Shown: positions 25,012-33,703 of the stretch, piece after piece | Layout of the letters: each line of letters opens with the position of its first letter | How positions within the stretch are numbered: position 1 is the stretch's first letter | From: Verrucomicrobiota bacterium | GTDB taxonomy: Bacteria; Verrucomicrobiota; Verrucomicrobiia; Limisphaerales; CAIMTB01 | Reading direction: 5' to 3' | DNA length: 64,000 nt | NCBI GenBank assembly: GCA_963205105.1 | Contig: CAUJJW010000327.1 | Location: 1-64,000 of the forward strand | Notes under the pieces: model-generated | What the model was told of the DNA's origin: nothing | Databases searched by the model: none | What the model saw: only the letters and a program-made list of their open reading frames with translations | Position numbers and translations under genes: made by a program

Positions 25012-26046
25012 CTAGATCGTCAGGTGAACCACGCGATTCCGGGCCGCGCTGTCGTAGGCGGCGAAGGTGAGTTGCAGTGTCTTGAGGTTGTCCCTGCCGG
25101 TGGTTTCCCCCGGACTCTGCCCTTGGAGGGCACCCAACAGATTCCGCAGACATGGCACCATGCTGGCTTGCGCGACGTCATAGCGCGGGTCCGCCCATGC
25201 GTAACGCGGCGGCGCGTGCCGTCGACTGTGGGTGCCCTTCTTGGTGGTCACCCTCAGCCAGTAATCGGCCCCCAGTTCAACGCTGCCCAGGGGGCCTTCC
25301 ACAAAGGCTTGGGTCTGCGGAAAGATTTCACGCTCCAGCGCCGTCTTCGCGTAGGCCATTTCAAGGATCACACTCGTTCGAGCCTGCCCCATGGCCAGCA
25401 GCACCGTGGCGACGTTTTCACCCTGAACGGCCGGCAGCAGGGTCCGATGCGTCTGGCAGTAGACCGAGCTCGCTTCCCCGAAACAGGCCCGCGCCGTGTC
25501 GAACAAGTGGACCCCGAGATCGGTCAGGATGAATCGCTCCAACTCGCGCAGAGCCGGCTGGTTGGCCCAGACATCGAAACCCGAGAGGAACGTGAAGCGG
25601 GCTCGAAACGGAGCGCCGATCGTTCCGGCCCGCAGCGTGTCGATCAACGCTCGCAACGGGGTTTGCCAGCGGAAGTTCTCGTGCACGAAGAACGGGGTTT
25701 TGGTCCGGGCGAAGGCCTCAACCATTGCCCGGGCGTCGGCCATGGACGACGCCATCGGCTTCTGGCAGATGCACGGCACACGATGTCTGGCGCAAAGGAG
25801 CGAGAGCGGCTTGTGACCTCCGACCTCGGTGATGTTGTCGACAAAGTCAGGTTGAACCTCGCGCAGCAATTTTTCAGGGTCGTCATAGACGGCGGGCACG
25901 CCCATGTCGCGGGCAAAGGCCTCCGCCTTGCCCGCCGACCGATTGTAGATCGCCACGCATTCGGTGCCGCCGCATTCGCGCCAGGCGGCGAGTTGCACGC
26001 GCGCCCAAAAGCCGGCGCCGAAGATGGCGAAGCGGAGGGGTTTCAT
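25012..26046 (-). CDS. apsD: Gfo/Idh/MocA oxidoreductase, putative D-apiose dehydrogenase
   Basis: The 344-residue protein has an N-terminal Rossmann fold (RFAIFGAGFWARVQLAAWRE) and the Gfo/Idh/MocA catalytic lysine in CICQKPMA (K96; usually EKP, here QKP). It also has the C-terminal domain helix with DLGVHLFDTAR, whose histidine and aspartate assist hydride transfer. D-apiose dehydrogenase belongs to this family and oxidises D-apiose to D-apionolactone with NAD+. Pathway context makes that the best assignment, with other sugar or inositol dehydrogenases as alternatives. It is 6 bp upstream of the lactonase gene and 124 bp downstream of the TIM-barrel gene; that gap is the longest within the metabolic part of the operon. 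Confidence 0.75.
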   Translation of the reverse strand: MKPLRFAIFGAGFWARVQLAAWRECGGTECVAIYNRSAGKAEAFARDMGVPAVYDDPEKLLREVQPDFVDNITEVGGHKPLSLLCARHRVPCICQKPMASSMADARAMVEAFARTKTPFFVHENFRWQTPLRALIDTLRAGTIGAPFRARFTFLSGFDVWANQPALRELERFILTDLGVHLFDTARACFGEASSVYCQTHRTLLPAVQGENVATVLLAMGQARTSVILEMAYAKTALEREIFPQTQAFVEGPLGSVELGADYWLRVTTKKGTHSRRHAPPRYAWADPRYDVAQASMVPCLRNLLGALQGQSPGETTGRDNLKTLQLTFAAYDSAARNRVVHLTI

Positions 26047-26169
26047 AGGCTGAGGTCGAAAGCAGCTGGCTGTTGGATCAGTGAGTAGGCTGCAGACTTT
26101 TCCGCCGGCGCCCGGAACGAGCAGCCGCGCAGAACACCATGGAGGAGGTTTGGCATCGCAGGGGGCTTC

Positions 26170-26991
26170 TTAACGGGCAGGCAGGCATTGGCGGAGGTAC
26201 CGGACACCTTCCTCCGCCCAGGCGTGTTCACGGAGGATCGTCTCCTCCAGGTTTTTGGCGGGCGGCACCCAGTTCTCGAGGATCAGGTTGAATCGGTGAA
26301 GGCTCGACGCCAACTGGTCGAGCAACCACGGGACCTCGAGTCGGCCACGACCGGCAGGACACCCTTCCAGGACGAAGCCCATGCGATGACTCATGCGGCG
26401 AATGGTGAAGTCCTTGACGTGCAGGCAGAGGGTGAATTCGGCAAGGTTTTGAACGACCGTTTGCGGGCCTTCCATCGCGCCAAAGGAGTTCACCGTATCG
26501 AGGCAAATGCCCACCCAGCTGGGGCCGAGCTCTTGAACGATCCAAGCCAGGGTATCGCTGGAGAACCGATCATGGTTTTCGATGGCCAGGCGCACATCCG
26601 CCGCCATGAAGTCCGGCAGGACGGCCCGCAGACGTGCCACCACTTCGTCCGCGCTGGGTTCATCGCCCGGGCTGTCCACCACGACACGAAGAAACGAGCA
26701 GCCGAACCGGCGTGCCAAACCGAGATAGAGCCGCAGATGGTCCGCCGCGATTCCCTGCGTACCGAGTTCGACGGCGATATTCGCGGCACGGGATCGGGCT
26801 TCAAACCGATCGAGATCCGCAGGTGACAGTTGAGCCAGCGGCAGATTGTCGCACACCTGGATGAGCCCTACTCCCAGCCGTTCTGCTTCGTCCAGCAGGC
26901 CCATGGCGTTCATCGGGACCACGGGCAGATGACCCGGAACCCCGATGGACCAAGCATACGCGTAAGAACCAAGTCCGATGTGCATGGTCAT
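26170..26991 (-). CDS. oiaC: Xylose-isomerase-like TIM barrel protein, putative 3-oxo-isoapionate decarboxylase
   Basis: The 273-residue sugar phosphate isomerase/epimerase-type barrel starts HIGLGSYAYAWSIGVPGH. Probable metal ligands are visible as glutamates and histidines on successive strands: VRLAIENHDRF, GICLDTVNSFGA, LCLHVKDFTI and LILENW near the C terminus. In D-apiose pathways a barrel of this family (OiaC) decarboxylates 3-oxo-isoapionate to L-erythrulose. The start overlaps the stop of the oxidoisomerase gene by 4 bp. Because the operon also has the kinase/RuBisCO-like branch, this protein could instead be an epimerase or auxiliary isomerase; the specific name is moderately confident. 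Confidence 0.6.
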   Translation of the reverse strand: MTMHIGLGSYAYAWSIGVPGHLPVVPMNAMGLLDEAERLGVGLIQVCDNLPLAQLSPADLDRFEARSRAANIAVELGTQGIAADHLRLYLGLARRFGCSFLRVVVDSPGDEPSADEVVARLRAVLPDFMAADVRLAIENHDRFSSDTLAWIVQELGPSWVGICLDTVNSFGAMEGPQTVVQNLAEFTLCLHVKDFTIRRMSHRMGFVLEGCPAGRGRLEVPWLLDQLASSLHRFNLILENWVPPAKNLEETILREHAWAEEGVRYLRQCLPAR

Positions 26992-27860
26992 GGCTGGGTC
27001 GACTCCGGCAAATGGCCGGCCACGATCACCTCCACCTGTTCCCGCACGCTGGACGGTTCGAAGAGCTTGAGCCAGTCGTCACGGAAGATGCGCCGTTTGC
27101 CGTATTCGGCGATGAGTTTGGCGCCATCGGAGAATGGAAACCGCACCTGCCCAAATCCAATGCCAAGCTCGACCTTGATGTGACCGAACATGAAGTCTTC
27201 GGCCGCTTCGCGAGGCACGCCGCGCCGCACCGCCTCCTCCAAAACCTCCCGCAACGCCAGGACCAGGGCGATGCCACAGGTTTCGGCCATGGCGGGTTCG
27301 AGAATGGCCATTTGCTCGACGGTGATCCGATGCGACCGGGTCACCGGGCTGTAGATGTCCCGGGCAATCGCCTCCCCCAGCGCGTAGTGTTCCTCGGGTC
27401 CCTGCATCAACGCGCAGACAATCGCCTGCCGCGCGTGCGTCCCTCCGAAGAAGTCGTCCCGTTCAGGCTGGCTTTCAAAGTGGTCAAAGACGCTCGGATG
27501 GCAGGGATGGGAGACGAAATAGGTGATGTCCGGGCGCGCCGGCAACTCGCCAGCGTGTGCCGCCGCCGGGTCCAGGGTGATGACCAGCGTCCCGGGACGC
27601 AGCAAGGGCACCACTTCGCCCGCGATCTTCCCGAGCACGCGGTCCGGCAGCGCAAGAATCACGGCATCGGCGACGCGCAACGCCTCATCCCGCGACGTCG
27701 CCGTCACACCCCGCTCCCGCAACTGGGCCAGGCCACGTTCGCCGGTTTCGACATAGAGCATCCGGTAGCCAGCGTGGTCCCTGAGGTGATCGGTGACACG
27801 GCAGCCCATCTTTCCGCCGGCCCCCAGGAGGGCGAGAGTGAGTTTGGGTTTCTGGTTCAT
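26988..27860 (-). CDS. apnO: Putative D-apionate oxidoisomerase (6-phosphogluconate dehydrogenase/KARI-like)
   Basis: The start MNQKPKLTLALLGAGGKMGC (27860) is preferred over an upstream in-frame start because the glycine-rich nucleotide site must lie near the N terminus; this gives 290 residues. The Rossmann domain (LLGAGGKMG, DAVILALPDRVLGKIA) is followed by an all-helical C-terminal domain like that of phosphogluconate dehydrogenase (SHRITVEQMAILEPAMAETC, AAEDFMFGHIKVELGIGF). ApnO oxidises D-apionate and migrates the hydroxymethyl group, giving 3-oxo-isoapionate. The combination with the DUF1537 kinase and RuBisCO-like protein immediately upstream supports this. It is 56 bp downstream of the kinase gene and overlaps the next gene. 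Confidence 0.75.
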   Translation of the reverse strand: MNQKPKLTLALLGAGGKMGCRVTDHLRDHAGYRMLYVETGERGLAQLRERGVTATSRDEALRVADAVILALPDRVLGKIAGEVVPLLRPGTLVITLDPAAAHAGELPARPDITYFVSHPCHPSVFDHFESQPERDDFFGGTHARQAIVCALMQGPEEHYALGEAIARDIYSPVTRSHRITVEQMAILEPAMAETCGIALVLALREVLEEAVRRGVPREAAEDFMFGHIKVELGIGFGQVRFPFSDGAKLIAEYGKRRIFRDDWLKLFEPSSVREQVEVIVAGHLPESTQP

Positions 27861-27916
27861 GGTTGGCGTTTCATGACGTTGGATCTGAGGAATTCCAAGG
27901 TTGTCGGGGTGGGCAT

Positions 27917-29323
27917 TCAGGGGTCGGCCGGTTTTCCCTGCAGAACATCGAGGAAATAGCGGTCCCGACCCACCTGGCCACCCTTGAAGAGGAATTCGCG
28001 GCCGTCGGCGATGCGACCTTTGGCGTGGACGAGGCAAACCGGTCCCCCGGGCGCCATGGGCCCCAGGTACTCCAACGCCTCGACGCCCAGCGCCCGCGAA
28101 ACATGCATCGAGGTATCGCCGCCACAGACGACCGCACGGCGAAGCCCGGTGATCCGGAGCAATTCCTCCAGCACATGGGCCAGGAGATCCCCCAACCGGC
28201 GGCTGGTCGCCGCGTCCACCAGCCCACGCGACTGGCGCCGGGGATCCTCGGGACCCCGACTGGTATGCAGAATGACCGAGCGTCCGAGCGCGATCTGTCC
28301 GGCGGCGCCGGCGATGACCGACCGCGCCGGCTCCGATCCGGCAACAGTCTCGGGCGCCAGAGGAATCTCGACGATTTCGGGATTTCGGATCGCGTGCGCC
28401 ATCTGCCGATCCGTCACCGGCGAGCAGCTTCCCGAGACTGCAACCATCTGCTTCACGGGAGCGACGACACGAGGGAATGGCGGCTCAGCAAGCACCGGGG
28501 CCACGGCCGCGGCATTCATCGACGCCTTAGGACCTTCCGGACCTGAACTCCTGGCCCAATGCGCGGTCAACGCGTACTCCACGCCGCTGGAACCCACGAC
28601 AAACAACGGCCCATCCGCAGCCATCGCCTCCATCGCCTGACCGATCACCGGCAGATGCGCTTCCCTCAATGTGTCGAACAACACAATGGGTGCCGGCCCG
28701 GGATCCCCGGCCAACCAACGGGCACCTTCACCGTTCTCCAGCCTGAGGGCGTCCACCAATTCGACCGGCAGCGTTGTCTGTTCCGCCAGGATCCTTCGGA
28801 TATCCGCCTCGTTCATGGGCGTCACCGGGTGCCGGCTCATGGTGGGATGGCGATCCAGCCGGAATGGTTCGCTGTCGAGGCCCGAGCGGGCGAAGAGGTT
28901 GCCAAACACGACATAGCGGCCGAGCACCGGCGCACCCACCATCAACGGGGTGGGACGGTCCCCGAACACCCGGCGGCCGATGTCGATCGCACGACCGATG
29001 GAGCCGACGCCCGGCGAGGAGTCGAAGGTCGAACAAATTTTGTAGTGAACGATGGGCGCTCCGCTGGCCCTCAGCGCCTCAAAGGCCGCTGGCAGCTCCA
29101 ACTCCATGGCCTCCGGCGACAGCGTGCGCGAACCGCCCGCGATGCCCAACGCCCGCATCCCCGGAAATCGGGCCATTTGTTCCACAGACGGCGGCGCGAG
29201 AAACAGAACGGTTCGGAGGCCTGCCTTCGACAAGGCCTCCAGCACGTCAGTCGAGCCGGTGAAATCGTCGCCGTAATAGGCGAGACGGAGACCGTCGAGG
29301 CTTGGGTGACTGCTGGAGGGCAT
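27917..29323 (-). CDS. oiaK: Four-carbon acid sugar kinase family protein, putative 3-oxo-isoapionate kinase
   Basis: This is a 468-residue DUF1537-type kinase. The N-terminal domain starts with LRLAYYGDDFTGSTDVLEAL (D-D-x-T-G-S/A acid-sugar site) and contains IVHYKICSTFDSSPGVGSIG. The C-terminal nucleotide-binding domain contains MVAVSGSCSPVTDRQMAHA, then RRAVVCGGDTSMHVSRALGV (GGDT) and the ending CLVHAKGRIADGREFLFKGG. Members phosphorylate four-carbon and related acid sugars; OiaK phosphorylates 3-oxo-isoapionate at O4. The RuBisCO-like protein gene lies 43 bp upstream and ApnO 56 bp downstream, which are the enzymes after and before it in the pathway. The family assignment is certain and the substrate is inferred. 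Confidence 0.82.
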   Translation of the reverse strand: MPSSSHPSLDGLRLAYYGDDFTGSTDVLEALSKAGLRTVLFLAPPSVEQMARFPGMRALGIAGGSRTLSPEAMELELPAAFEALRASGAPIVHYKICSTFDSSPGVGSIGRAIDIGRRVFGDRPTPLMVGAPVLGRYVVFGNLFARSGLDSEPFRLDRHPTMSRHPVTPMNEADIRRILAEQTTLPVELVDALRLENGEGARWLAGDPGPAPIVLFDTLREAHLPVIGQAMEAMAADGPLFVVGSSGVEYALTAHWARSSGPEGPKASMNAAAVAPVLAEPPFPRVVAPVKQMVAVSGSCSPVTDRQMAHAIRNPEIVEIPLAPETVAGSEPARSVIAGAAGQIALGRSVILHTSRGPEDPRRQSRGLVDAATSRRLGDLLAHVLEELLRITGLRRAVVCGGDTSMHVSRALGVEALEYLGPMAPGGPVCLVHAKGRIADGREFLFKGGQVGRDRYFLDVLQGKPADP

Positions 29324-29365
29324 TTCAGCGCTGGAAATCGGAGAACATGGAGCTCACCCGCGGGA

Positions 29366-30634
29366 TCACCGTGAGCCTCCGAATCGGTGGATGGTTGCCA
29401 TCAACTCCGGATGCGTGGTCGCGTGTTCGGCCAGTGGGATCCCTTCGACCGCCGCCTGCCACGCCTGCTGCAACGCGCGCAGGCCTGCGGCCGGGCCCAT
29501 CGGATGCGCCAGAATCCCTCCACCCGCCACATACATCAGATCGGTGGTCCCGGTCCGGCGGTAGGTCTCCGGCGCCTGGCCGCCCCATTGTCCGGAGCTG
29601 ACGACGGGCATGGCCGTGTCGTCGGGACGGAACATTGGCGTGCGGCAGGCCTGGATGCTGCGCACGACCGAGTCGTCCGACTCCCAAAATTTGTTCTGCA
29701 GTCCGTTGACGTGGAGGTGATCCGCGCCAGCCAAACGCCAGAGCTTCTGCCAGGCCGTGTACTCAACGCCCAGGAAGGGATGACGGGCGTACATTCCCCA
29801 GCCATTGCGATGGCCATGAATCGGGATGGCGGAATGGCGCCGAAGTTCGAGCAACCCGGGCAATCCGACGCTGTGCAGGCTCACCATCACGCACGTGCCG
29901 CCAGCGGCGCACACGGTGTCATGATGCCGCAGCATGGCATCCAGATCGTCCGTGATGTTGAAGGCGTACATCACCTTCTTGCCGGTGCGATCGGCGAGGG
30001 TGTTGATCACGCGCATGACGGCGGCGACGCGTTCACGCAAGGAACAACTTGGGCCGTTGGCCTGAAGCTCGTCGTCCTTGATGAAATCAATGCCGGCTTC
30101 GCCCAACTCGCGAACCAGTTCGGCCGTCTGCTCCGGGGTGAAGCCGACGCTGGGTTTGACGATGGTGCCGAGGATGGGCCGGTCGTGAACTCCGGCCAGC
30201 TTCCTGGTGCCAGCGACGCTGAACTGCGGTCCCGGATACTTCTCGCCGAAGGCTGGGGGCAGATCGAGGTCCAGCAGCTTGCACCCGGTGTGATCGGACA
30301 ATTCGTAGAGATTGCCGCACACCGTGGCCACGAGCGTGGGCAGGTTGGCGCCAAGATTGGCCAGCGGGAATTCCAGGGTGATCTCGGCGCGGTGAAACTT
30401 TGCGAACTCGGCGCCACCTCGGGGTTGGCGGCCGCCCGGCAGGCTGGGTTGGTCAACCACCTCGAGGGGGTCGATCCGAAGAACCTTGGCGCGCGCCTGA
30501 GCCTTCAATGCCTCGGTCTCGCCCGGCACAGGCAGAAACGTGCCGGACGACTGCTCGCCTGCGAGCGTCTCCGCGACCTGCTCCAGCGGAAGGCAGGTCT
30601 CGATGCGATAACGGGCGAGAATGGCTCCGCGCAT
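29366..30634 (-). CDS. RuBisCO-like protein, putative 3-oxo-isoapionate-4-phosphate processing enzyme
   Basis: The start at 30634 (MRGAILARYRIE) gives 422 residues and sits 9 bp after the upstream stop, with AAGGA nearby; an in-frame ATG 45 bp upstream would overlap that gene. The N-terminal alpha/beta domain is followed by a RuBisCO barrel with PILGTIVKPSVG (K160, the K175 counterpart) and GIDFIKDDELQ (K186, D188, E189, the carbamylated Lys and Mg ligands). IPIHGHRNGWG supplies the active-site His region. In D-apiose pathways two RuBisCO-like proteins act on 3-oxo-isoapionate 4-phosphate, a decarboxylase (OiaX) and a transcarboxylase/hydrolase (OiaT). Sequence by eye does not separate them, so no symbol is given. 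True CO2-fixing RuBisCO is unlikely: no small subunit or phosphoribulokinase is present. Confidence 0.82.
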   Translation of the reverse strand: MRGAILARYRIETCLPLEQVAETLAGEQSSGTFLPVPGETEALKAQARAKVLRIDPLEVVDQPSLPGGRQPRGGAEFAKFHRAEITLEFPLANLGANLPTLVATVCGNLYELSDHTGCKLLDLDLPPAFGEKYPGPQFSVAGTRKLAGVHDRPILGTIVKPSVGFTPEQTAELVRELGEAGIDFIKDDELQANGPSCSLRERVAAVMRVINTLADRTGKKVMYAFNITDDLDAMLRHHDTVCAAGGTCVMVSLHSVGLPGLLELRRHSAIPIHGHRNGWGMYARHPFLGVEYTAWQKLWRLAGADHLHVNGLQNKFWESDDSVVRSIQACRTPMFRPDDTAMPVVSSGQWGGQAPETYRRTGTTDLMYVAGGGILAHPMGPAAGLRALQQAWQAAVEGIPLAEHATTHPELMATIHRFGGSR

Positions 30635-30642
30635 GGATCGCT

Positions 30643-31461
30643 CTAATCCTTGTAGGGCGCGACGTGGGTGCGAAACCACTCATGATCCGCAGCCTGGGTT
30701 CGCGGCAACCACGCGATGTTGTTGGGAATCACCAGGCTGCCCGTGCGTTTCACCTGATCGACGCCCGCGCTCCGCCATTTTTTGGTTTCGGCGTGACCAT
30801 CGACGAAACTGAAGCCGGCAGATCTCCCGTGACGGCCGGAGGGGGCGTCGAGCCAGGGGTTGTTGTTGTGTTTGCGCAGGTCATCGAAAGGGAAGAAGTG
30901 GGAGTCATTGATGCTGTTCTCGTGCTCGTCGATGAGGTTGAAGATGGCGGAGGGTCCTGGAGCTCCGATCAACGTGAGCTTCGGCATGGTGAGGTAGGCA
31001 TTCTTGTGGTTCACCACCCAGGGGGTCTCCGTTTCGCCGATGAATGCGTTCATGGCATAGCTTCGATTGCGAAGAACGGTTCGATTCCCCAGCCGCAATC
31101 CCGCGATATCCGCCGGGCAATGGAAGATCTCCTTCGAGGTGAGGTAAACCCAGGTGGGGCCATTGGTGATGAATCGATCGTTGGTGGCGTCGGCGGCATT
31201 CACCATGTCCCCTTCGCACCAAGCCGGGGCAACCCGCGACGCCATGGGGCCGAGGGTTTTGTCGTCGTTGTCCTGGGCATACAGATACCAGGCCAGCCCC
31301 AACTGTTTGACGTTGCTCATGCACTTGATGCTCTGGGCCTTCAGCTTGGCCTGACTCAATGCGGGGAGCAGCATGCTGGCCAGGATCGCGATGATGGCAA
31401 TAACCACCAACAGCTCGATCAAGGTAAAGCCGGGCTTCTTGGGAGCATGCCGGGGGTGCAT
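30643..31461 (-). CDS. Pseudopilin (prepilin-type N-terminal domain) at the head of the apiose operon
   Basis: The 272-residue protein has a basic leader and the type IV prepilin motif [20 protein letters not shown], with Gly before the cleaved Phe, then [20 protein letters not shown], a Cys-containing middle ([14 protein letters not shown]) and the H-X9-DG-like end [20 protein letters not shown]. This is the verrucomicrobial/planctomycete single-gene pseudopilin type, exported and anchored by its N-terminal helix. It stops 9 bp before the RuBisCO-like gene and must share its transcript. That suggests a surface or secretion role tied to growth on the same substrate, although these genes are scattered widely and could be passengers. 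Confidence 0.85.
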   Translation of the reverse strand: MHPRHAPKKPGFTLIELLVVIAIIAILASMLLPALSQAKLKAQSIKCMSNVKQLGLAWYLYAQDNDDKTLGPMASRVAPAWCEGDMVNAADATNDRFITNGPTWVYLTSKEIFHCPADIAGLRLGNRTVLRNRSYAMNAFIGETETPWVVNHKNAYLTMPKLTLIGAPGPSAIFNLIDEHENSINDSHFFPFDDLRKHNNNPWLDAPSGRHGRSAGFSFVDGHAETKKWRSAGVDQVKRTGSLVIPNNIAWLPRTQAADHEWFRTHVAPYKD

Positions 31462-31514
31462 GCCATTCTCCTAACGCAACGCCTTCTCCCGGGCTTGAAC
31501 GCGCGGCTCGGATT

Positions 31515-32522
31515 CTAGGACGAAAACGACCCGCGCCCGGCACCTCGCGACTCCCGACCGAGACCCGCCCGGTGCTGGCTCGGGGTCCGGCCAAACGATT
31601 CGCGGAAGCGGCGGTCAAAATGGCTCTGGTCGCTGAATCCCAGGCGAAGTGCGATTCCGGCAATAGACTCCCCGGTTTCCTCCAACAATTCGACCGCGTG
31701 CGCCATTCGGACGTGGTTCAGGTAGCGTCGCAGGGTCATTCCCGACGCCCGCTTGAAGATCCGGCCGAAGACGGCACGGCTCATGCCGCAGAGCGCCGCC
31801 GCCTCGCCGAGGGCAATCGGATCGGCATAATGCTCGCGCACATGGTCGAAGAGCGGCTTGAGCCGACTCACCTGCTTCTGACGGCGCAGAAGTTCAACCC
31901 GATCGAGAGCCGAGTCCCGGAACTCGCGGATCAGGACGTGGAGCAGCACCAGGAGCCACGCTTTGCAGCCCGCCTCGCGATGCGCTGATGGCCCCGCGAA
32001 ACAACAAGCCACCAATTGGCGAAGGGCATCATGCGCCTCCCCCGCCAGAGGGGAAATCGCCCGCAAAACTTGCAGGCGCCCCTCGGACTTCCGGAAGAAG
32101 GGAACAAGAAAGGCACTATCCGCCGGAGGGCAACCGGGCGCGAACACGCACTCCGGGAGGAACGAGATCACCAACACCCGCGTGTTGAGTCCGGGGATCT
32201 CCACGGCGCCGTGGGGCTTGAGATGATCCACCACAAGAACGTCTCCCGCCTTCAGGTCCACCACCAACCCGCCCATGGACTCCCGCATCGGCCCGTCCAG
32301 GGGCACCAGCAACTCGAGCCGCTCATGCCACGTGAGTCGCCGCGTGACCTCCCCTTCGCGCAAATGAAAAAGACTCACGGCGAAGGGAAACGAAGCCGGC
32401 AACTCCAGGGCATGCCGTCCCTTCGAGTCGAGCAGGTGCGTGATCTCGTGGGGACGGAACTTTAGTCCGTCTGCGATCGAACGCAGGCGCTCCAAGGGTG
32501 ATTGGGGTACGGCTTCAGCCAT
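31515..32522 (-). CDS. AraC family transcriptional regulator
   Basis: The 335-residue protein has an N-terminal cupin-type sensor domain (LRLTWHERLELLVPL-like TWHERLELLVPLDG; GDVLVVDHLKPHGAVEIPGL). Its C-terminal double helix-turn-helix comprises ADPIALGEAAALCGMSRAVF, FGRIFKRASGMTLRRYLNHV and the second HTH GIALRLGFSDQSHFDRRFRE. It is 54 bp upstream of the pseudopilin gene on the same strand and is probably the local regulator of the sugar operon, with the sugar or an early intermediate as effector. Whether it activates or represses is not evident. The tail after ~310 is Arg/Ser-rich and poorly conserved. Confidence 0.88.
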   Translation of the reverse strand: MAEAVPQSPLERLRSIADGLKFRPHEITHLLDSKGRHALELPASFPFAVSLFHLREGEVTRRLTWHERLELLVPLDGPMRESMGGLVVDLKAGDVLVVDHLKPHGAVEIPGLNTRVLVISFLPECVFAPGCPPADSAFLVPFFRKSEGRLQVLRAISPLAGEAHDALRQLVACCFAGPSAHREAGCKAWLLVLLHVLIREFRDSALDRVELLRRQKQVSRLKPLFDHVREHYADPIALGEAAALCGMSRAVFGRIFKRASGMTLRRYLNHVRMAHAVELLEETGESIAGIALRLGFSDQSHFDRRFRESFGRTPSQHRAGLGRESRGAGRGSFSS

Positions 32523-32725
32523 GGCGTGAGGTCGTTGCAGGCTGCCCCGGCCACGCTCGCCGATTCAACCTCGTTCAAAATCAGCGAAGCGGACCGGCCG
32601 TCATGGCGGGCCTACCAACGTGAAGCGGATGGCCTCCCCCGTTCCAGCCCGCGCGACAGGGTTCTTCGCCGATGGATACGATTCGCACCTTGACACTGAA
32701 TTTCGGCGAACTTCACGGTCAACGT

Positions 32726-33583
32726 ATGTCTTCGACCCGAGAATCCACGAAATCGCGCCGTGAATTTCTGGCTGCATCCGCCGCGGCCGGCATCGCGCTG
32801 TCCGTTCAACCCGTCGTTGCCCAGACCATGATCATCACCGCGCCAGATGATCTGGATGTGGGCACCACCAAGGTCGCCGCCAAGGACGGCACCGGATTGT
32901 CGGTCTACCACGCGGCTCCCAAGAAGTCGGGAAAGCATGCCACCGTGCTCGTCATTCCGGAAATCTGGGGAGCGCACGAACACATCAAGGACGTTGCCCG
33001 ACGCCTCGCCAAGGCGGGCTACTTCGCCATCGTTCTGGAGCCCTACTCACGAATTGGCGACCTGACCAAGCTCACCGAGATCAAGGACGTTCTCGCGGGA
33101 GCGAACAAGCTGACGGACGAACAGTGTTTCGCCGACCTCGATTCCGTCGTGGATTGGGCGAGCCACCAACCCAAAGCCGATATCGCTCGGCTGGGCATCA
33201 CCGGATTCTGTCGTGGAGGCAGGACCACCTGGATGTACACGGCGCACAACCCGCGCATCCGGGCCGGGGTCGCCTGGTACGGCGGCTTGAACACCAATCC
33301 TCCCGCCCAACCCCTCACCCCCGCCGACGTTGCCTCGAAACTCCACGCACCCGTGCTCGGGCTCTATGGCGGCGCGGACCAAGGCATCCCCCAGGCGGCG
33401 GTCGACAAACTGGTCGCGGCCCTGAAGGCGGCCCCCCCGCATGGCGCCGCCTCCGAGGTTCATGTCTACCCTGATATGCCGCATGCGTTCCATGCCGACT
33501 ATCGCCCCAGCTACCGCAAGGAAGCGGCTGAAGACGGCTGGAAACGGATGCTGGCCTGGTTCAAACGCCACGGCGTGGTGTGA
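32726..33583 (+). CDS. Tat-exported dienelactone hydrolase family protein
   Basis: The start at 32726 is chosen because it places a twin-arginine signal (KSRREFLAASAAAGIALSV, ending VVAQ) at the N terminus; an upstream in-frame start at 32672 would bury it. The mature alpha/beta-hydrolase has TVLVIPEIWGAHEHIKDVAR, the cysteine nucleophile elbow GITGFCRGGRTTW, an aspartate in LGLYGGADQGIP and the histidine in MPHAFHADY. This is the Cys-Asp-His triad of dienelactone hydrolases. The size (285 residues) is normal. It probably acts on an ester or lactone in the periplasm. It is divergent from the AraC gene and convergent with the permease genes, so it is monocistronic. Confidence 0.88.
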   Translation: MSSTRESTKSRREFLAASAAAGIALSVQPVVAQTMIITAPDDLDVGTTKVAAKDGTGLSVYHAAPKKSGKHATVLVIPEIWGAHEHIKDVARRLAKAGYFAIVLEPYSRIGDLTKLTEIKDVLAGANKLTDEQCFADLDSVVDWASHQPKADIARLGITGFCRGGRTTWMYTAHNPRIRAGVAWYGGLNTNPPAQPLTPADVASKLHAPVLGLYGGADQGIPQAAVDKLVAALKAAPPHGAASEVHVYPDMPHAFHADYRPSYRKEAAEDGWKRMLAWFKRHGVV

Positions 33584-33703
33584 CGGTTCCTGGTCATGCC
33601 CGGCGTGAAGAATGCCCCTGCCGGGCCGACCACGACCTCGTTTCGCGTCCAGAAATTCCCGTACGGCGGCACAACCCGATTCAGTCCGCCAACGGAGTTG
33701 GAC

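Noticed and set aside
29366-30634. Calvin-cycle RuBisCO
   Set aside because: No small subunit, no phosphoribulokinase, and the neighbours define a sugar-acid pathway; it is a RuBisCO-like protein.
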